Assembly: GCA_964535025.1 (NCBI GenBank)
Contig: CAZHRW010000149.1
Location: 1 to 64,000 of the forward strand
Length of the DNA stretch: 64,000 bases
Reading direction: 5' to 3'
DNA from: JAAYZK01 sp964535025
GTDB lineage: Bacteria; Planctomycetota; Phycisphaerae; SM23-33; FEN-1343
Below are positions 26,547 to 35,530 of this stretch, in pieces (within the stretch, counting starts at the first letter, position 1; each line of letters starts with the position of its first letter). Made by a program: the position numbers and the translations under genes. Under the pieces are notes generated by a model that did no database searches, was not told the DNA's origin, and was given only the letters and a program-made list of their open reading frames with translations.

Positions 26547-27758
26547 ATGGTGCAGTTGCGTTGGTGGGCGGCGTTGGGGGTGATCGGTGCGGCGTGGGCG
26601 GGCGGGTGTGTGCGGCCGGGACCGGTGCCGGTGGGGCCGGGGCCGGACTACGACCGGCCGCTGCCGCCGGGACGGCTGGCGCTGCAGCGGGTGACCGACT
26701 CGGCGGCCATCCCCGATTTCTCCCAGGCGGCCCAGTCGGAGGGACTCCGCGATGCGATCGCCCACAGCCTCAACTACCTGGCCAAGCCGTCGTCGAGGGC
26801 GCATTTCCCCTACGGGACGATCAGCCATGCCCGGACGGTCGCGTCGCTGGAGGCGATGGACGACCTGCTGGCGGCGGGACTGACGTGCGAGCAGCTCAAC
26901 GTCGAGCTGCGGCGGCGGTTCGAGGTTTACACCTCCGTCGGGTGGAACGGACGGGGGACGGTGCTGTTCACCGGCTATTACACGCCCATCTTCGCCGCGT
27001 CGCCCGAACGAACCGACCGGTTCCGCTATCCCCTGTATCGTCCCCCCGAGGGGCTGGCCAAGGGCCCCGACGGCGAGATCCTCGGCGTCCGCCTGATCAA
27101 CGGGCAGATCGTCGACCTGCCCTCGCGGGCGGATCTGCCCGGCTCGGGGCTGCTGGTCGGGCGCGAACTGGTATGGCTGGCCGACCCGTTCGAGGCCTAC
27201 ATCGCCCACGTCCAGGGCTCGGCCTGCCTGCGGCTCACCGGTGGGTCGATGATGACCGTCGGCTATGCCGCGTCGAACGGACACCCCTACCGCAGCGTCG
27301 CCAAGGCGCTCGTCGACGACGGGCGAATCCCCGCCGAGCAAATGTCGCTGGCGGCGATGATCGACTACTTCGATCGGCATCCCGGGCAGGTGGACGCCTA
27401 CATCGACCGCAACCCGCGTTTCATCTTCTTCGAACCGTCGCAAGGAGCCCCACGCGGCAGCCTGAACGAGCCGGTGACGCCGATGCGGACGATTGCGACC
27501 GACAAGTCGGTCTATCCCCGGGCCGCCCTGGCGTTTGTCCAGGCGGCGCTGCCGACGCCCGTCGGCGGGCGGATCGTCCAGTTGCCCTACAGCGGCTTCG
27601 CCCTCGACCAGGACACCGGCGGGGCGATCCGGGCGGCGGGCCGCTGCGACATCTACATGGGGATCGGCGACGACGCCGGTCGTCGAGCCGGCCGGACGCA
27701 GACGGAAGGACGGCTGTATTACCTCTTCCTCAAGCCCCAGTACATGCCGAGTCGCTAG
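26547..27758 (+). CDS. mltA: Membrane-bound lytic murein transglycosylase A
   Basis: 403 residues. The signal peptide ends near GAAWAGGC, so a lipoprotein anchor is possible (Cys around residue 16). The MltA domain carries VLFTGYYTPIF and the 3D barrel domain is at the C-terminus, where LDQDTGGAIRAAGRCDIYMGIGDDA supplies the catalytic Asp region. It cleaves peptidoglycan glycan strands with 1,6-anhydro ring formation. This supports a real peptidoglycan sacculus, alongside MurB and MurC further on. An EamA transporter gene starts 18 bases downstream. Confidence 0.9.
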   Translation: MVQLRWWAALGVIGAAWAGGCVRPGPVPVGPGPDYDRPLPPGRLALQRVTDSAAIPDFSQAAQSEGLRDAIAHSLNYLAKPSSRAHFPYGTISHARTVASLEAMDDLLAAGLTCEQLNVELRRRFEVYTSVGWNGRGTVLFTGYYTPIFAASPERTDRFRYPLYRPPEGLAKGPDGEILGVRLINGQIVDLPSRADLPGSGLLVGRELVWLADPFEAYIAHVQGSACLRLTGGSMMTVGYAASNGHPYRSVAKALVDDGRIPAEQMSLAAMIDYFDRHPGQVDAYIDRNPRFIFFEPSQGAPRGSLNEPVTPMRTIATDKSVYPRAALAFVQAALPTPVGGRIVQLPYSGFALDQDTGGAIRAAGRCDIYMGIGDDAGRRAGRTQTEGRLYYLFLKPQYMPSR

Positions 27759-27776
27759 GCGGCGGGAGTCCCGCGG

Positions 27777-28682
27777 ATGAGCCGCTCGAATACCGGGGCA
27801 TCGCTGGCGGGGCTGGGCGCGTGCGTGTTGTGGGCGTCGACGATCGGGGTATCGCGCCTGCTGACCGAGCCGCTGGGGCCGATGACCACCGGGGGGGTGC
27901 TGTTCGTCCTGGCCGGGTTGGTGTGCGGCGCGTGGACGTACCGGACGGCCGAGGGGCGAAGGCAACTGCGGGGGTTGCCGCTGCGCTACCTGCTGGGCTG
28001 CGGAGCGATCTTCATTGCGTACGAGGCGAGCCTGTACGGCGCCGTGGGCCTGGCCGCCGGCCGTCAGCAGGTGGTGGAGGTGGGCGTGATCAACTACGCC
28101 TGGCCGGGGCTGACGCTCCTGCTGTCGATCCCCCTGCTGGGGCGCCGGCCCCGCTGGACCTTCCCGCTGGGGATCCTCATCGCCACGGCCGGGGTGGTCG
28201 TGGTCATGGCGCCGCGGGGGGGCTGGAGCCTCGAGGGTTTCATCGCCAACCTTCAGGCCAATGCCGTCCCGTACGCCCTGGCGGTCAGCGCGGCGGTGAC
28301 GTGGGCGCTGTACTCGAACCTCATCCGCCGCTGGACCCCGGACGTTCGGGGCGGGGCGCTGCCGTTGTTCCTGCTGGTCGGCGGGGTGATCATGCTCGCC
28401 GCGCGCGGCCTGGTCGATGACGGACCGCCGCGGTGGAGTTGGGGCATCCTGCCGCCCCTGGCGTTCATGGTCGTCGGCCCGACGATGCTCTCGTATATCC
28501 TCTGGGACGTCGCCATGCGCCGCGGGAATCCCACCCTCGTCGCTTCGGCCGCCTACATCACGCCGATTCTATCCACGCTCACCAGCGCCATCGTCCTTCA
28601 GATCCTTCCGGCCCCGGCCGTCTGGCTCGGCTGCGTGCTGGTGGTCGGCGGCGCGGTCGTCTGTCGCGTGTCGCTGCGGTGA
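27777..28682 (+). CDS. EamA/DMT superfamily exporter
   Basis: 301 residues with ten membrane helices in two EamA repeats. The first runs from about residue 5 to 140 and the second from about 160 to 300, ending in the YITPILSTLTSAIVLQILPAP strand typical of the family. Members export amino acids, drugs or other small metabolites. It resembles the YddG aromatic amino-acid exporter in the start of the chain (VLWASTIGVSRLLTEPLGP), but this is only a suggestion. It is probably co-transcribed with mltA. Confidence 0.85.
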   Translation: MSRSNTGASLAGLGACVLWASTIGVSRLLTEPLGPMTTGGVLFVLAGLVCGAWTYRTAEGRRQLRGLPLRYLLGCGAIFIAYEASLYGAVGLAAGRQQVVEVGVINYAWPGLTLLLSIPLLGRRPRWTFPLGILIATAGVVVVMAPRGGWSLEGFIANLQANAVPYALAVSAAVTWALYSNLIRRWTPDVRGGALPLFLLVGGVIMLAARGLVDDGPPRWSWGILPPLAFMVVGPTMLSYILWDVAMRRGNPTLVASAAYITPILSTLTSAIVLQILPAPAVWLGCVLVVGGAVVCRVSLR

Positions 28683-28689
28683 GGCGGCG

Positions 28690-29235
28690 TCAGGGAAGCA
28701 TGCCGGCGGTCAACTCGATGTCCACGTTCAACCGCTCGGCCATGTCGGCCAGGGCGGCGCGGAAGGCGGCGATGTTGGCGGCGCTGGGCACGTCGATGGT
28801 GGCCAGGAGGTGGAAGAAGGCGGTCCCGGTGTGCGGGGCCGATTCCACGTAGGTGTCCAGGGCGCGGATGTTGACGTCGTGGCGGGCCAGCTCGTGGGTG
28901 ACCGCCTGGACGATGCCCGGGTGATCCATGGCGTAGACCGCCAACTCGTAGGGCAGGGACCCCGGCGGTGCGGTGTGCTCGGCGGGGGCGGCGGTGGGCT
29001 TGACGACCACGGCCAGGCCGGCGTCGCGCTCCAGCTCGCGGGTCTGCAGGCGGATCGCCTCGGTGGCGGCCTCCTCGCCGCTGATCAGCAGGATCATCGC
29101 GAACTCGCCCCCGAGCGTCGCCGCCCGCGTCGATTCCACGTTACCCCCGCGCTGGTAAACGTACCCGCTGACGGCGTCGACCAACCCCGGCCGGTCCGCC
29201 CCGATGGCGGTCATCACGACGTAGTGCTTTTCCAT
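28690..29235 (-). CDS. Double ACT-domain protein, GcvR-like
   Basis: 181 residues with two ACT domains. The first is at about 3-75 (YVVMTAIGADRPGLVDAVSGYV) and the second at about 95-175 (AVYAMDHPGIVQAVTHELARHDVNIRALDTY). The pattern matches the glycine cleavage repressor GcvR family, amino-acid-sensing regulators without a DNA-binding domain. No GcvA or gcv gene is in the window. A long imperfect palindrome follows the start of this gene on the upstream side. Confidence 0.85.
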   Translation of the reverse strand: MEKHYVVMTAIGADRPGLVDAVSGYVYQRGGNVESTRAATLGGEFAMILLISGEEAATEAIRLQTRELERDAGLAVVVKPTAAPAEHTAPPGSLPYELAVYAMDHPGIVQAVTHELARHDVNIRALDTYVESAPHTGTAFFHLLATIDVPSAANIAAFRAALADMAERLNVDIELTAGMLP

Positions 29236-29297
29236 GTGTCGTTATCCTTTTCCTCTTCCGCGCTGTTTGCCTGCTGGTTCTCCAGGCCCATGCCGTA

Positions 29298-29446
29298 AAC
29301 CCGAAATCCCAAACTCGAAACACGAAACAAACTCGAAACGGCCAAACGGAAAAGCACCAAACGACAGGGCCTGGTCGTTTTGAAGTTTGGCGTCCTGATC
29401 CGTTTGGGATTTGTTTCGGATTTCGTGCTTCGGATTTCGGATTTCT
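29298..29446. repeat. Long imperfect palindrome made of AAATCCGAAAC-type words
   Basis: The left arm (about 29298-29350) repeats words such as CGAAATCCCAAA, ACTCGAAAC and ACGAAACAA. The right arm (about 29401-29446) carries their reverse complements (GTTTCGGATTTCGTG and similar). In the centre CCAAAC (29357-29362) pairs with GTTTGG (29385-29390), and ACGAC (29361-29365) with GTCGT (29374-29378). It lies in the gap between the ACT gene and the sulfatase, near the start of the first and after the stop of the second. Confidence 0.75.
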
Positions 29447-29491
29447 TCTCTGCCGCGGGCGGCGCGATCGGAGGGGCGACTGCCAAGTGGT

Positions 29492-31588
29492 CTACTCCCC
29501 CATCAGGGCGGCTATCGTGTCGTCGCCGGCGTCGCGGCGGTGAATGCGGACCGAGTCGATGAGCCCGTGAAAGCCCGTCGCCGAGACCGCCGGATCCACC
29601 GGCGAGCCGCTATCGGCCCCGAGGCTCAGCGGGTCGGTCGGGTGCGCGCGGAGCAGGTGCATCAGGCGGATCGATCCGGTCCGCCGCCCGTCGACGTAGA
29701 GGTGCGCGTGCGTTTCGTCGATGACCCCGGCCAGGTGCGTCCAGCGGCCCAGGCACGACGCGCGGCCGTCGGCGACGTAGACGGCGTGCCCGTCCCGCAC
29801 GGAGAAGCCGGGGACGCCCCCGTCGACGAACAGGGCGTAGCCCAGCCGCTCGCCGCCGTGGGCGCAGAGGACCCCGTCGCCGTCGGCCTTGACCCACGCC
29901 TCGACGATCCACGGCGCGAAGGCCGGATTGAGGCTGTCGGAGCGGCCGACCATCACGCGCTCGGCGCCCGTGAACCGCAGGGCCGTGCCGCGCCGGCCCT
30001 CCACGGCGGCGGCGGCGCCGTAGAGCCGCCCGTGGTTGGAGTTGCCGGAGACGTCCTCCACTCGCCCGTCGGCGATCGCGTCGAACGTCCACGCCGCCAC
30101 CAGGCCGCGGGGAGCGGTGCTGGTGGCATGGACCGGCTGGGCGCGGTAGCCCGTCTCGCGCATGAGGCGTTCGAGTTCGGCCCGCAGCTCGGCGACGCGC
30201 GCGGCGTGGTCGGGGCGGTCGGCCAGGTTGGTCATTTCGTGAGGGTCGCGTTTCAGGTCGTACAGCTCGTGCTGGTCGAGGTCCGGGTAGCGGGTGTACT
30301 TCCACCGGTCGGTCCGCACGCAGACCATCCGCGGGACCAGGGGCGTCAGGTCCCGCCAGTATTCGTAAAGGAAGCTCTCGCGCCACGCGGTCGGCCGTCC
30401 GGCCAGCAGGGGCGCCGCGGAGAGCCCCTGCATGACCGGCGCAGGGTCCACGCCGGCCAGGTCCAGCAGCGTGGGGCCGAGGTCGATGTTGAGCATCATC
30501 TCGTCGATCGTCCCGCCCGCCTTGACCCGGCGCGGGTAGCGCAGGAGCAGGGGGATCCGCATCGACGCTTCATAGCTGAGCCGCTTGTCGCCGCGGCCGC
30601 CGTTGTCGCCGAGGAAGTAGCCGTTGTCGCTGGTGAACACGACCACGGTGTCGTCGGCGATGCCCAGCTCGTCCAGCGTGTCGAGCAGCCTGCCGACGCC
30701 TTCGTCGACGGCGAGGATCGCCTCCATGTAGCCGCGATGGTAGGGCCGGGGCTTCCACGCCTGCGGGGGCAGCTCGTCGAGCACTTCCGGTTCGACCGAG
30801 CTGCGCAGCCGCAGGGGCGAGGGGAATCGCGTTCGCTTCCAGGCGGGTTTGCCCCGGCGCGGGTCGCGGAAGCTGGGCGGCGGGTCGAGGGCGACGTCGG
30901 CGTAGGTTCCCTTGTGCCGCGGGGCCGGCTGGAAGGGGGCGTGGACCGCCTTGTGGGCGAGGTACAGGCAGAAGGGCCGCTCGCCGCCGGCCTGCCGGCG
31001 GATCCAGCGGTCGGCGTGGTCGGTGAGGATGTCGGTGATGTAACCGGTCTGGGTCGACCGCTCGCCGTTGACGTTGATCTCGGGGTCGAAATAAACGCCC
31101 TGGCCCTTGAAGCTCACCCAGTGGTCGAACCCCTCGCGCGGCTCGTCGCGGTCGCTGTCGAGGTGCCACTTGCCCACGAAGGCGGTGCGGTAGCCGCCGC
31201 GGTCGCGGAGGCACTGGCAGAACGAGGGGGTCCTGGCGGGATCGTAATCGTTGGTGGCGTTGAGCATGACCCCGTGCGTGTGGGCGTAGGTGCCCGTCAG
31301 GAAGCTCGCCCGGCTGGGCGAGCAGAGGGAGGTCGTGACGAACGCGTTGGCGAACAGGACCCCCTCGCGGCGGAGGCGGTCGAGGTGGGGCGTCCGGAGG
31401 AACGGGTGGCCCATGCAGCTCATCGCGTCGAACCGCTGGTCGTCGGTGATCACCACCACGATGTTGGGTCGCCGTCCGTTCCGCTCGCCGGCCAGGACCT
31501 GTTCCAGTGCACCCGTGCCCAGGGCGGCCGCGGCCAGGGCGCCGGTGCCGGCCCGCATGAACTCACGCCGGTTGATCGGTTTCATCAT
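29492..31588 (-). CDS. Formylglycine-type sulfatase with LamG-like C-terminal domain
   Basis: 698 residues. A Tat-like signal (INRREFMRAGTG then an Ala-rich stretch) occupies about the first 33 residues. The sulfatase domain has IVVVITDDQRFDA and the Cys89 active site in TSLCSPSRASFLTG, the C-x-P-S-R motif that becomes formylglycine. Later metal residues are in FTSDNGYFLGDNG. A concanavalin-like laminin-G domain (about 500-698) is appended and probably binds sugar. Such enzymes remove sulfate from algal or marine polysaccharides. The maturing FGE is not in the window. Two ATG codons are adjacent at the start; the first is used here. Confidence 0.92.
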   Translation of the reverse strand: MMKPINRREFMRAGTGALAAAALGTGALEQVLAGERNGRRPNIVVVITDDQRFDAMSCMGHPFLRTPHLDRLRREGVLFANAFVTTSLCSPSRASFLTGTYAHTHGVMLNATNDYDPARTPSFCQCLRDRGGYRTAFVGKWHLDSDRDEPREGFDHWVSFKGQGVYFDPEINVNGERSTQTGYITDILTDHADRWIRRQAGGERPFCLYLAHKAVHAPFQPAPRHKGTYADVALDPPPSFRDPRRGKPAWKRTRFPSPLRLRSSVEPEVLDELPPQAWKPRPYHRGYMEAILAVDEGVGRLLDTLDELGIADDTVVVFTSDNGYFLGDNGGRGDKRLSYEASMRIPLLLRYPRRVKAGGTIDEMMLNIDLGPTLLDLAGVDPAPVMQGLSAAPLLAGRPTAWRESFLYEYWRDLTPLVPRMVCVRTDRWKYTRYPDLDQHELYDLKRDPHEMTNLADRPDHAARVAELRAELERLMRETGYRAQPVHATSTAPRGLVAAWTFDAIADGRVEDVSGNSNHGRLYGAAAAVEGRRGTALRFTGAERVMVGRSDSLNPAFAPWIVEAWVKADGDGVLCAHGGERLGYALFVDGGVPGFSVRDGHAVYVADGRASCLGRWTHLAGVIDETHAHLYVDGRRTGSIRLMHLLRAHPTDPLSLGADSGSPVDPAVSATGFHGLIDSVRIHRRDAGDDTIAALMGE

Positions 31589-31724
31589 CGCACGCTCCGA
31601 CTTGTCTCATAGCAGCCCCTGCCGGTTTACCGTCTCCGACGGCGGTAGTGTACCCGATGGCACGCCCGTTGGGCAACGCCTGAGGCGGTACAGTTCCCAG
31701 CCGTTGCATCTTGGGATCGGCCAT
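31563..31724 (-). CDS. Possible 53-residue small protein before the sulfatase
   Basis: An ATG at 31724 is preceded by AGGAGAGACT, a leader almost identical to that of the YlbF gene at 50044. The frame runs 53 codons (start MADPKMQRLGTVPPQALPNG) and ends 23 bases inside the sulfatase gene in another frame. No family is recognised. It may be a translated leader, a real small protein or chance; the strong ribosome site is the only support. Confidence 0.25.
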   Translation of the reverse strand: MADPKMQRLGTVPPQALPNGRAIGYTTAVGDGKPAGAAMRQVGACDDETDQPA

Positions 31725-31867
31725 AGTCTCTCCTAGGGAATTCTCCGATGTCCCGCATTAGAATACATGAAGTATAAAACCGGATTAGCCCCGATTGCGG
31801 TGCGGCGGAATGTGCTCATAATGGGGGTCGTTTTGGGAGTCGTGAACGTTTGGAAAGGAGGCTTAAC

Positions 31868-32110
31868 GTGCAGTTATCCGTACGCATCGCGAAGCACGCG
31901 GAGACGGGGTACACCGCCTGGTGTCCGGCCCTGCCGGGGTGTGTGGTGTGGGGCTCGACGAAACGCGAGGCCCTGCGGAAGGCCAGGAGGGCCGCCCGGG
32001 GCTATCTGGAGCACCTGGATACCACGCTGCCCCGCGAGCTGGGGCGGCACTTCGCCGCCGAGACGGCCGCGGCAACCCGTCGCCCGGAGACCGCCCTCTG
32101 CGCGCATTGA
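31868..32110 (+). CDS. HicB-like (type II antitoxin family) protein without HicA
   Basis: 80 residues from a GTG at 31868 that follows AAAGGAGG at the right distance. The fold signature is a short beta strand, then GYTAWCPALPGCVVWGSTKREALRKARRA, which is the partial RNase-H-like HicB domain. There is no helix-turn-helix or ribbon DNA-binding tail. The C-terminus has the LDTTLPRELG segment. HicB normally neutralises the HicA RNase, but no HicA-like gene is seen on either side. It may be an orphan antitoxin or a HicB-fold protein with another job. Confidence 0.7.
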   Translation: MQLSVRIAKHAETGYTAWCPALPGCVVWGSTKREALRKARRAARGYLEHLDTTLPRELGRHFAAETAAATRRPETALCAH

Positions 32111-32529
32111 CGCCGAGCAGGGGGCACCTCATCGGGCGCCGCCTGAGGTCCATCAGGGCGTGACGGTCAGCGTGCCGATCACGCCGCCGGCCTCGTGGGG
32201 GATGCCCCAACACGGCGAGGGTCACGCCGGCGATCCCATGCGCCGGCAGGCGCGCGTGGCGACCGATCACGCGCGGCCGAGGGGTTCGGTGCGCCCCGGG
32301 GGGATCGACGCGGCCGGACAGTGCCTGACTCGGTCATGGACGGCGCACGCCGCGTGTTGTACCATTCCTGCCGCTGTTGTGGCCGGGTTCCAACGGCCCG
32401 AGGTAGGAAACACCGGGCTGGGACTTTGTTGGCCGGCGGTCCGCGGGCCATCTCCGGGGCTCCGAAGTTCTTTCGGGACAAACCGTCGCGTGCGCACGCC
32501 GTGTCGTATGCTTGGGGTGTAGGAAAGCT
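32111..32529. other. Gene-poor stretch between HicB-like gene and methyltransferase
   Basis: About 420 bases with no open frame I can support in either direction. Short open frames exist on both strands but lack ribosome sites or family features. No HicA-like sequence (short, basic, with the dsRNA-binding-like fold) is apparent. GCCGGC words around 32230-32250 may form a weak hairpin. Confidence 0.4.
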
Positions 32530-34089
32530 GTGAAGCAGGAACTCGAGACAGAACGACTGGCCCTGCAGCGGCGGCTGGACGGGTCCAAGACCCAGGTCGA
32601 GCGGAACCGCCTGGGGCAGTTTGCCACGCCGACCCGCCTGGCGCTGGACATCATGCGGCTCGCCCACCGGTTGGTCGGCGGGCGGTCCGCCATCCGGTTC
32701 CTCGATCCGGCGATCGGGACGGGGAGCTTCTACTCGGCCCTGCTGGATGTCTTCGGCCTCGGGCGCATCGGCTGGGCCCGCGGCGTCGAGATCGACCCCC
32801 ACTACGGACGACCGGCCCGGGCGCTGTGGGCCGGGCGGGGGCTGGAGATCGAGCTGGCGGATTTCACCGCCCTGCCCCCGCCGGGCGACGACACCCAGCG
32901 GGCCGACCTGATCGTCTGCAATCCGCCCTATGTCCGCCACCATCACCTCAGCCGCGACCACAAGTTGAGGTTGACCCGCGCCAGCGCCCGCGCCTGCGGC
33001 GTGTCGCTGACGGGGCGGTCGGGGCTGTATTGCCACTTCGTGGGCCTCAGCCATGCCTGGCTGGCCGAGGGGGGCGTGGCGCTGTGGCTGGTGCCGGGGC
33101 AGTTCATGGACATGAACTACGGCGTCCGGTTGAAGCACTACCTGCTCGAACGGGTGACGCTGGAGCGGATCCACCGGTTCGATCCGTCCGACGCGCAGTT
33201 CGTCGACGCGCTGGTCTCCTCGGCGGTCATCGCCTACCGCAAGGCGCCGCCGCCGCCCGGCCACATGGTGCATCTGACCTACGGCGGCACGCTCGACGAG
33301 CCGCGGCTGCGCCGGGATGTGACGGCCGACATGCTGGCGCCGAAACGGAAGTGGTCGACCCTCGCGACGGCGAGCGAGGAGCCCGACGAGCCGATCAGCC
33401 GCTTGGCGGACCTGTTCCGCATCCGCCGGGGCGTGGCGACGGGCGCCAACGGTTTTTTCATTCTGCCGGCGGAAAAAGCCGACGCCCTGAGCCTGCCGCG
33501 CGAGATGCTGCGACCCATTCTGCCCAGCCCGCGGCTGCTGAACACCGACGAGGTCGAAAGCGACGGCGACGGGTGGCCGCGAATCGACCGGTCGTTCGTC
33601 CTGATCGACTGTCCTCTTCCCGAACAGGAGGTCCGTCGGCTCTATCCGCGGCTGTGGGACTACCTGGCCGAGGGTGCCGCCCGCGGCGTGCCGGACCGGT
33701 ACCTCTGCAGGCACCGCGACCCCTGGTACGCCCAGGAACGTTATCTGCCGGCGCCGCTGCTGTGCACGTACATGGGGCGGCGCAAGGGGGATCGGCCGAC
33801 CTTTCGGTTCATTCTGAACCACTCGCGGGCCGTCGCCGCCAACGGCTACCTGATGCTCTACCCCAAGCCGACCCTGGCCGCGGTGGTCGCCGGCGACGGG
33901 GCGAGGCTTCGCGCCGTCTGGCGGGCCCTGGCTTCCATCGACCCCGAGAGCCTCATCGACATCGGGCGGGAGTACGGCGGGGGGCTGCACAAGGTCGAGC
34001 CCCGCGAACTGGCCGCGGCCTCGGCCGCCGGCGTCCTCGAGGTCGTCCCGGAGGCCGCGCCGATGCGGACGCTGCTGTTCCCGACGTAG
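32530..34089 (+). CDS. Orphan N6-adenine DNA methyltransferase (Eco57I/TaqI-like)
   Basis: 519 residues from GTG 32530 with AGGAAAG upstream; a TTG at 32512 is also in frame. The SAM-binding motif I is LDPAIGTGSF (about 58-67), and the catalytic motif IV is NPPY (131-134). Between them are the acidic motif (GVEIDP) and the region before motif IV. The rest resembles the target-recognition half of class gamma N6 methylases, with RIRRGVATGANGFFI at the start of the C-terminal part. No endonuclease domain or neighbouring restriction gene is visible. It could be a solitary or defence-related methylase. Confidence 0.8.
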   Translation: MKQELETERLALQRRLDGSKTQVERNRLGQFATPTRLALDIMRLAHRLVGGRSAIRFLDPAIGTGSFYSALLDVFGLGRIGWARGVEIDPHYGRPARALWAGRGLEIELADFTALPPPGDDTQRADLIVCNPPYVRHHHLSRDHKLRLTRASARACGVSLTGRSGLYCHFVGLSHAWLAEGGVALWLVPGQFMDMNYGVRLKHYLLERVTLERIHRFDPSDAQFVDALVSSAVIAYRKAPPPPGHMVHLTYGGTLDEPRLRRDVTADMLAPKRKWSTLATASEEPDEPISRLADLFRIRRGVATGANGFFILPAEKADALSLPREMLRPILPSPRLLNTDEVESDGDGWPRIDRSFVLIDCPLPEQEVRRLYPRLWDYLAEGAARGVPDRYLCRHRDPWYAQERYLPAPLLCTYMGRRKGDRPTFRFILNHSRAVAANGYLMLYPKPTLAAVVAGDGARLRAVWRALASIDPESLIDIGREYGGGLHKVEPRELAAASAAGVLEVVPEAAPMRTLLFPT

Positions 34090-34199
34090 CGCCTGCACGT
34101 GGCGAGCCCTGCACGTGGCGAGCCCTTCCCCCAGTCCCGGTTCTGTGGTAAACTGGCGTGTGTTATCCGTTTAATGGCCAGGCACACGTGGAGGAGACC

Positions 34200-35483
34200 A
34201 TGGACAAGACACTCGCATCGCTGATCTTCGTGGCTGTCGGTTGTGCCCTGTGTGTCGCGCCCGGCGACGCGCTCGGCGCCGGCGAGCAACTGCTGAACCT
34301 GCCCCTCGACCGCCCGACCTTCCCGGTGCCGGCGGACATCGTCTGGCCCGAGGCCGTCGGCGAGCCGCACATCTGCCTGTGGTATGGCGACAAGTTCGCC
34401 GCGGTGAGCATCACCATCGACGACAACTGGAAGCCCGACCAGGCGTGGTGGATCGAGATGGCCGAGACCTATGAGTTCACGCCGACCTGGTTCATCATCG
34501 TTGGCGGCGTGGAAAACCAGAGCAACCCGAGCTTCTCGGGCGTCTGGTCCGATTACGTCGCCCTTCACGCCGCAGGCGGGAGCATCCAGTCGCACACGAT
34601 GACGCACAACTGCTCCGACGACACCCGTCCGGACGCCGACGTGCGCTGGGAGTACGGCCAGTCGCAGGCACTCATCGACGCCAACGTCACCGACGGGCGG
34701 TGCCTGGCGATCGCCTACCCGTGCGGCGTGGGGCGGACCGACCTGGCCGCGGAGTACTTCATCGCCGGCCGCGGCGTGCACGGCACGCCCAACAAGCCCG
34801 GACGGATCAACTGGATGATGACCGACAGCTCCAGCGGGCGGATCGGGCCCGATTACGTCAACCCGATCCTCTACGGGACCTCGGGCATCGCCTGGCTGAA
34901 CTCCGCCCAGTGGAAGCGCTCGTGGCTGTGCACGCACTTCCACGGCGTCAACGACAAGGTCGCCGAGGAGGTCAATCTCGCCGCCATCGACGCGGCGAGG
35001 GACCTGATCTGGTGGGGCAGCTTCGTCGAGGTCGCCAAGTTCGGCCAGGAGCGCGACTCGGCGGAGATCGCCATGGTCGCCAACAACCAGACCCGCATTG
35101 CCTTCCAGATCACCGACCGGATGAATGACGGGATCTTCGACCACCCCCTGACGATCAAGCTCCGCCTGCCCGACGGGTGGGACGGCGCCGCCGCCGCCAC
35201 GCAGGACGGCCAGGCCATCGGCTTCACGCTGACGAGCCGGGGCGACTACGACTACATCCTCCTGGACGCCGTTCCCGATCGCGGCCTCGTCGAGATCACG
35301 CCCGTCGCGGCCTACCCCGGCGACGCCGACCGGGACGGCGACGTCGACCTCGACGACTTTGCTGCGCTCAAGACGAACTTCGGCACCGCCGCCGGCGCTG
35401 CGTGGGACCAGGGCGACTTCGACGGCGACGGCGACGTCGACCTCGACGACTTCGCCATCCTCAAGACGAACTTCGGCGGTTGA
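34200..35483 (+). CDS. Secreted polysaccharide deacetylase-like protein with dockerin type I tail
   Basis: 427 residues from ATG 34200 with GGAGGA upstream. A signal peptide (about 1-28) precedes a NodB-like domain with SITIDDNW (Asp74, Asp75) and QSHTMTHN (His132, His136), the metal-binding residues of deacetylases. The C-terminal 55 residues are two EF-hand-like dockerin repeats (GDADRDGDVDLDDFAALKTNFG and a second similar copy). Dockerins dock enzymes on cohesin scaffolds in clostridia; in planctomycetes they often stand alone. Substrate is probably an acetylated polysaccharide, an inference. Confidence 0.82.
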   Translation: MDKTLASLIFVAVGCALCVAPGDALGAGEQLLNLPLDRPTFPVPADIVWPEAVGEPHICLWYGDKFAAVSITIDDNWKPDQAWWIEMAETYEFTPTWFIIVGGVENQSNPSFSGVWSDYVALHAAGGSIQSHTMTHNCSDDTRPDADVRWEYGQSQALIDANVTDGRCLAIAYPCGVGRTDLAAEYFIAGRGVHGTPNKPGRINWMMTDSSSGRIGPDYVNPILYGTSGIAWLNSAQWKRSWLCTHFHGVNDKVAEEVNLAAIDAARDLIWWGSFVEVAKFGQERDSAEIAMVANNQTRIAFQITDRMNDGIFDHPLTIKLRLPDGWDGAAAATQDGQAIGFTLTSRGDYDYILLDAVPDRGLVEITPVAAYPGDADRDGDVDLDDFAALKTNFGTAAGAAWDQGDFDGDGDVDLDDFAILKTNFGG

Positions 35484-35496
35484 TTGATCCGATCAT

Positions 35497-35524
35497 CCCG
35501 CCGCCGCTGTTCATCGGCGGCGGG
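35497..35524. terminator. Perfect hairpin between convergent genes
   Basis: CCCGCCGCCG (35497-35506) pairs with CGGCGGCGGG (35515-35524) over an eight-base loop. It starts 13 bases after the deacetylase stop and ends six bases before the PEP-CTERM stop, so it can serve both strands. There is no long T run, so it may act by pausing or Rho-independent termination at GC-rich strength only. Confidence 0.55.
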
Positions 35525-35530
35525 GGTCCG

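Noticed and set aside
29214..29486. 90-codon minus-strand frame over the palindrome at 29.3 kb
   Set aside because: The translation merely reflects the word repeats; frames like this commonly arise in such elements and are not genes.
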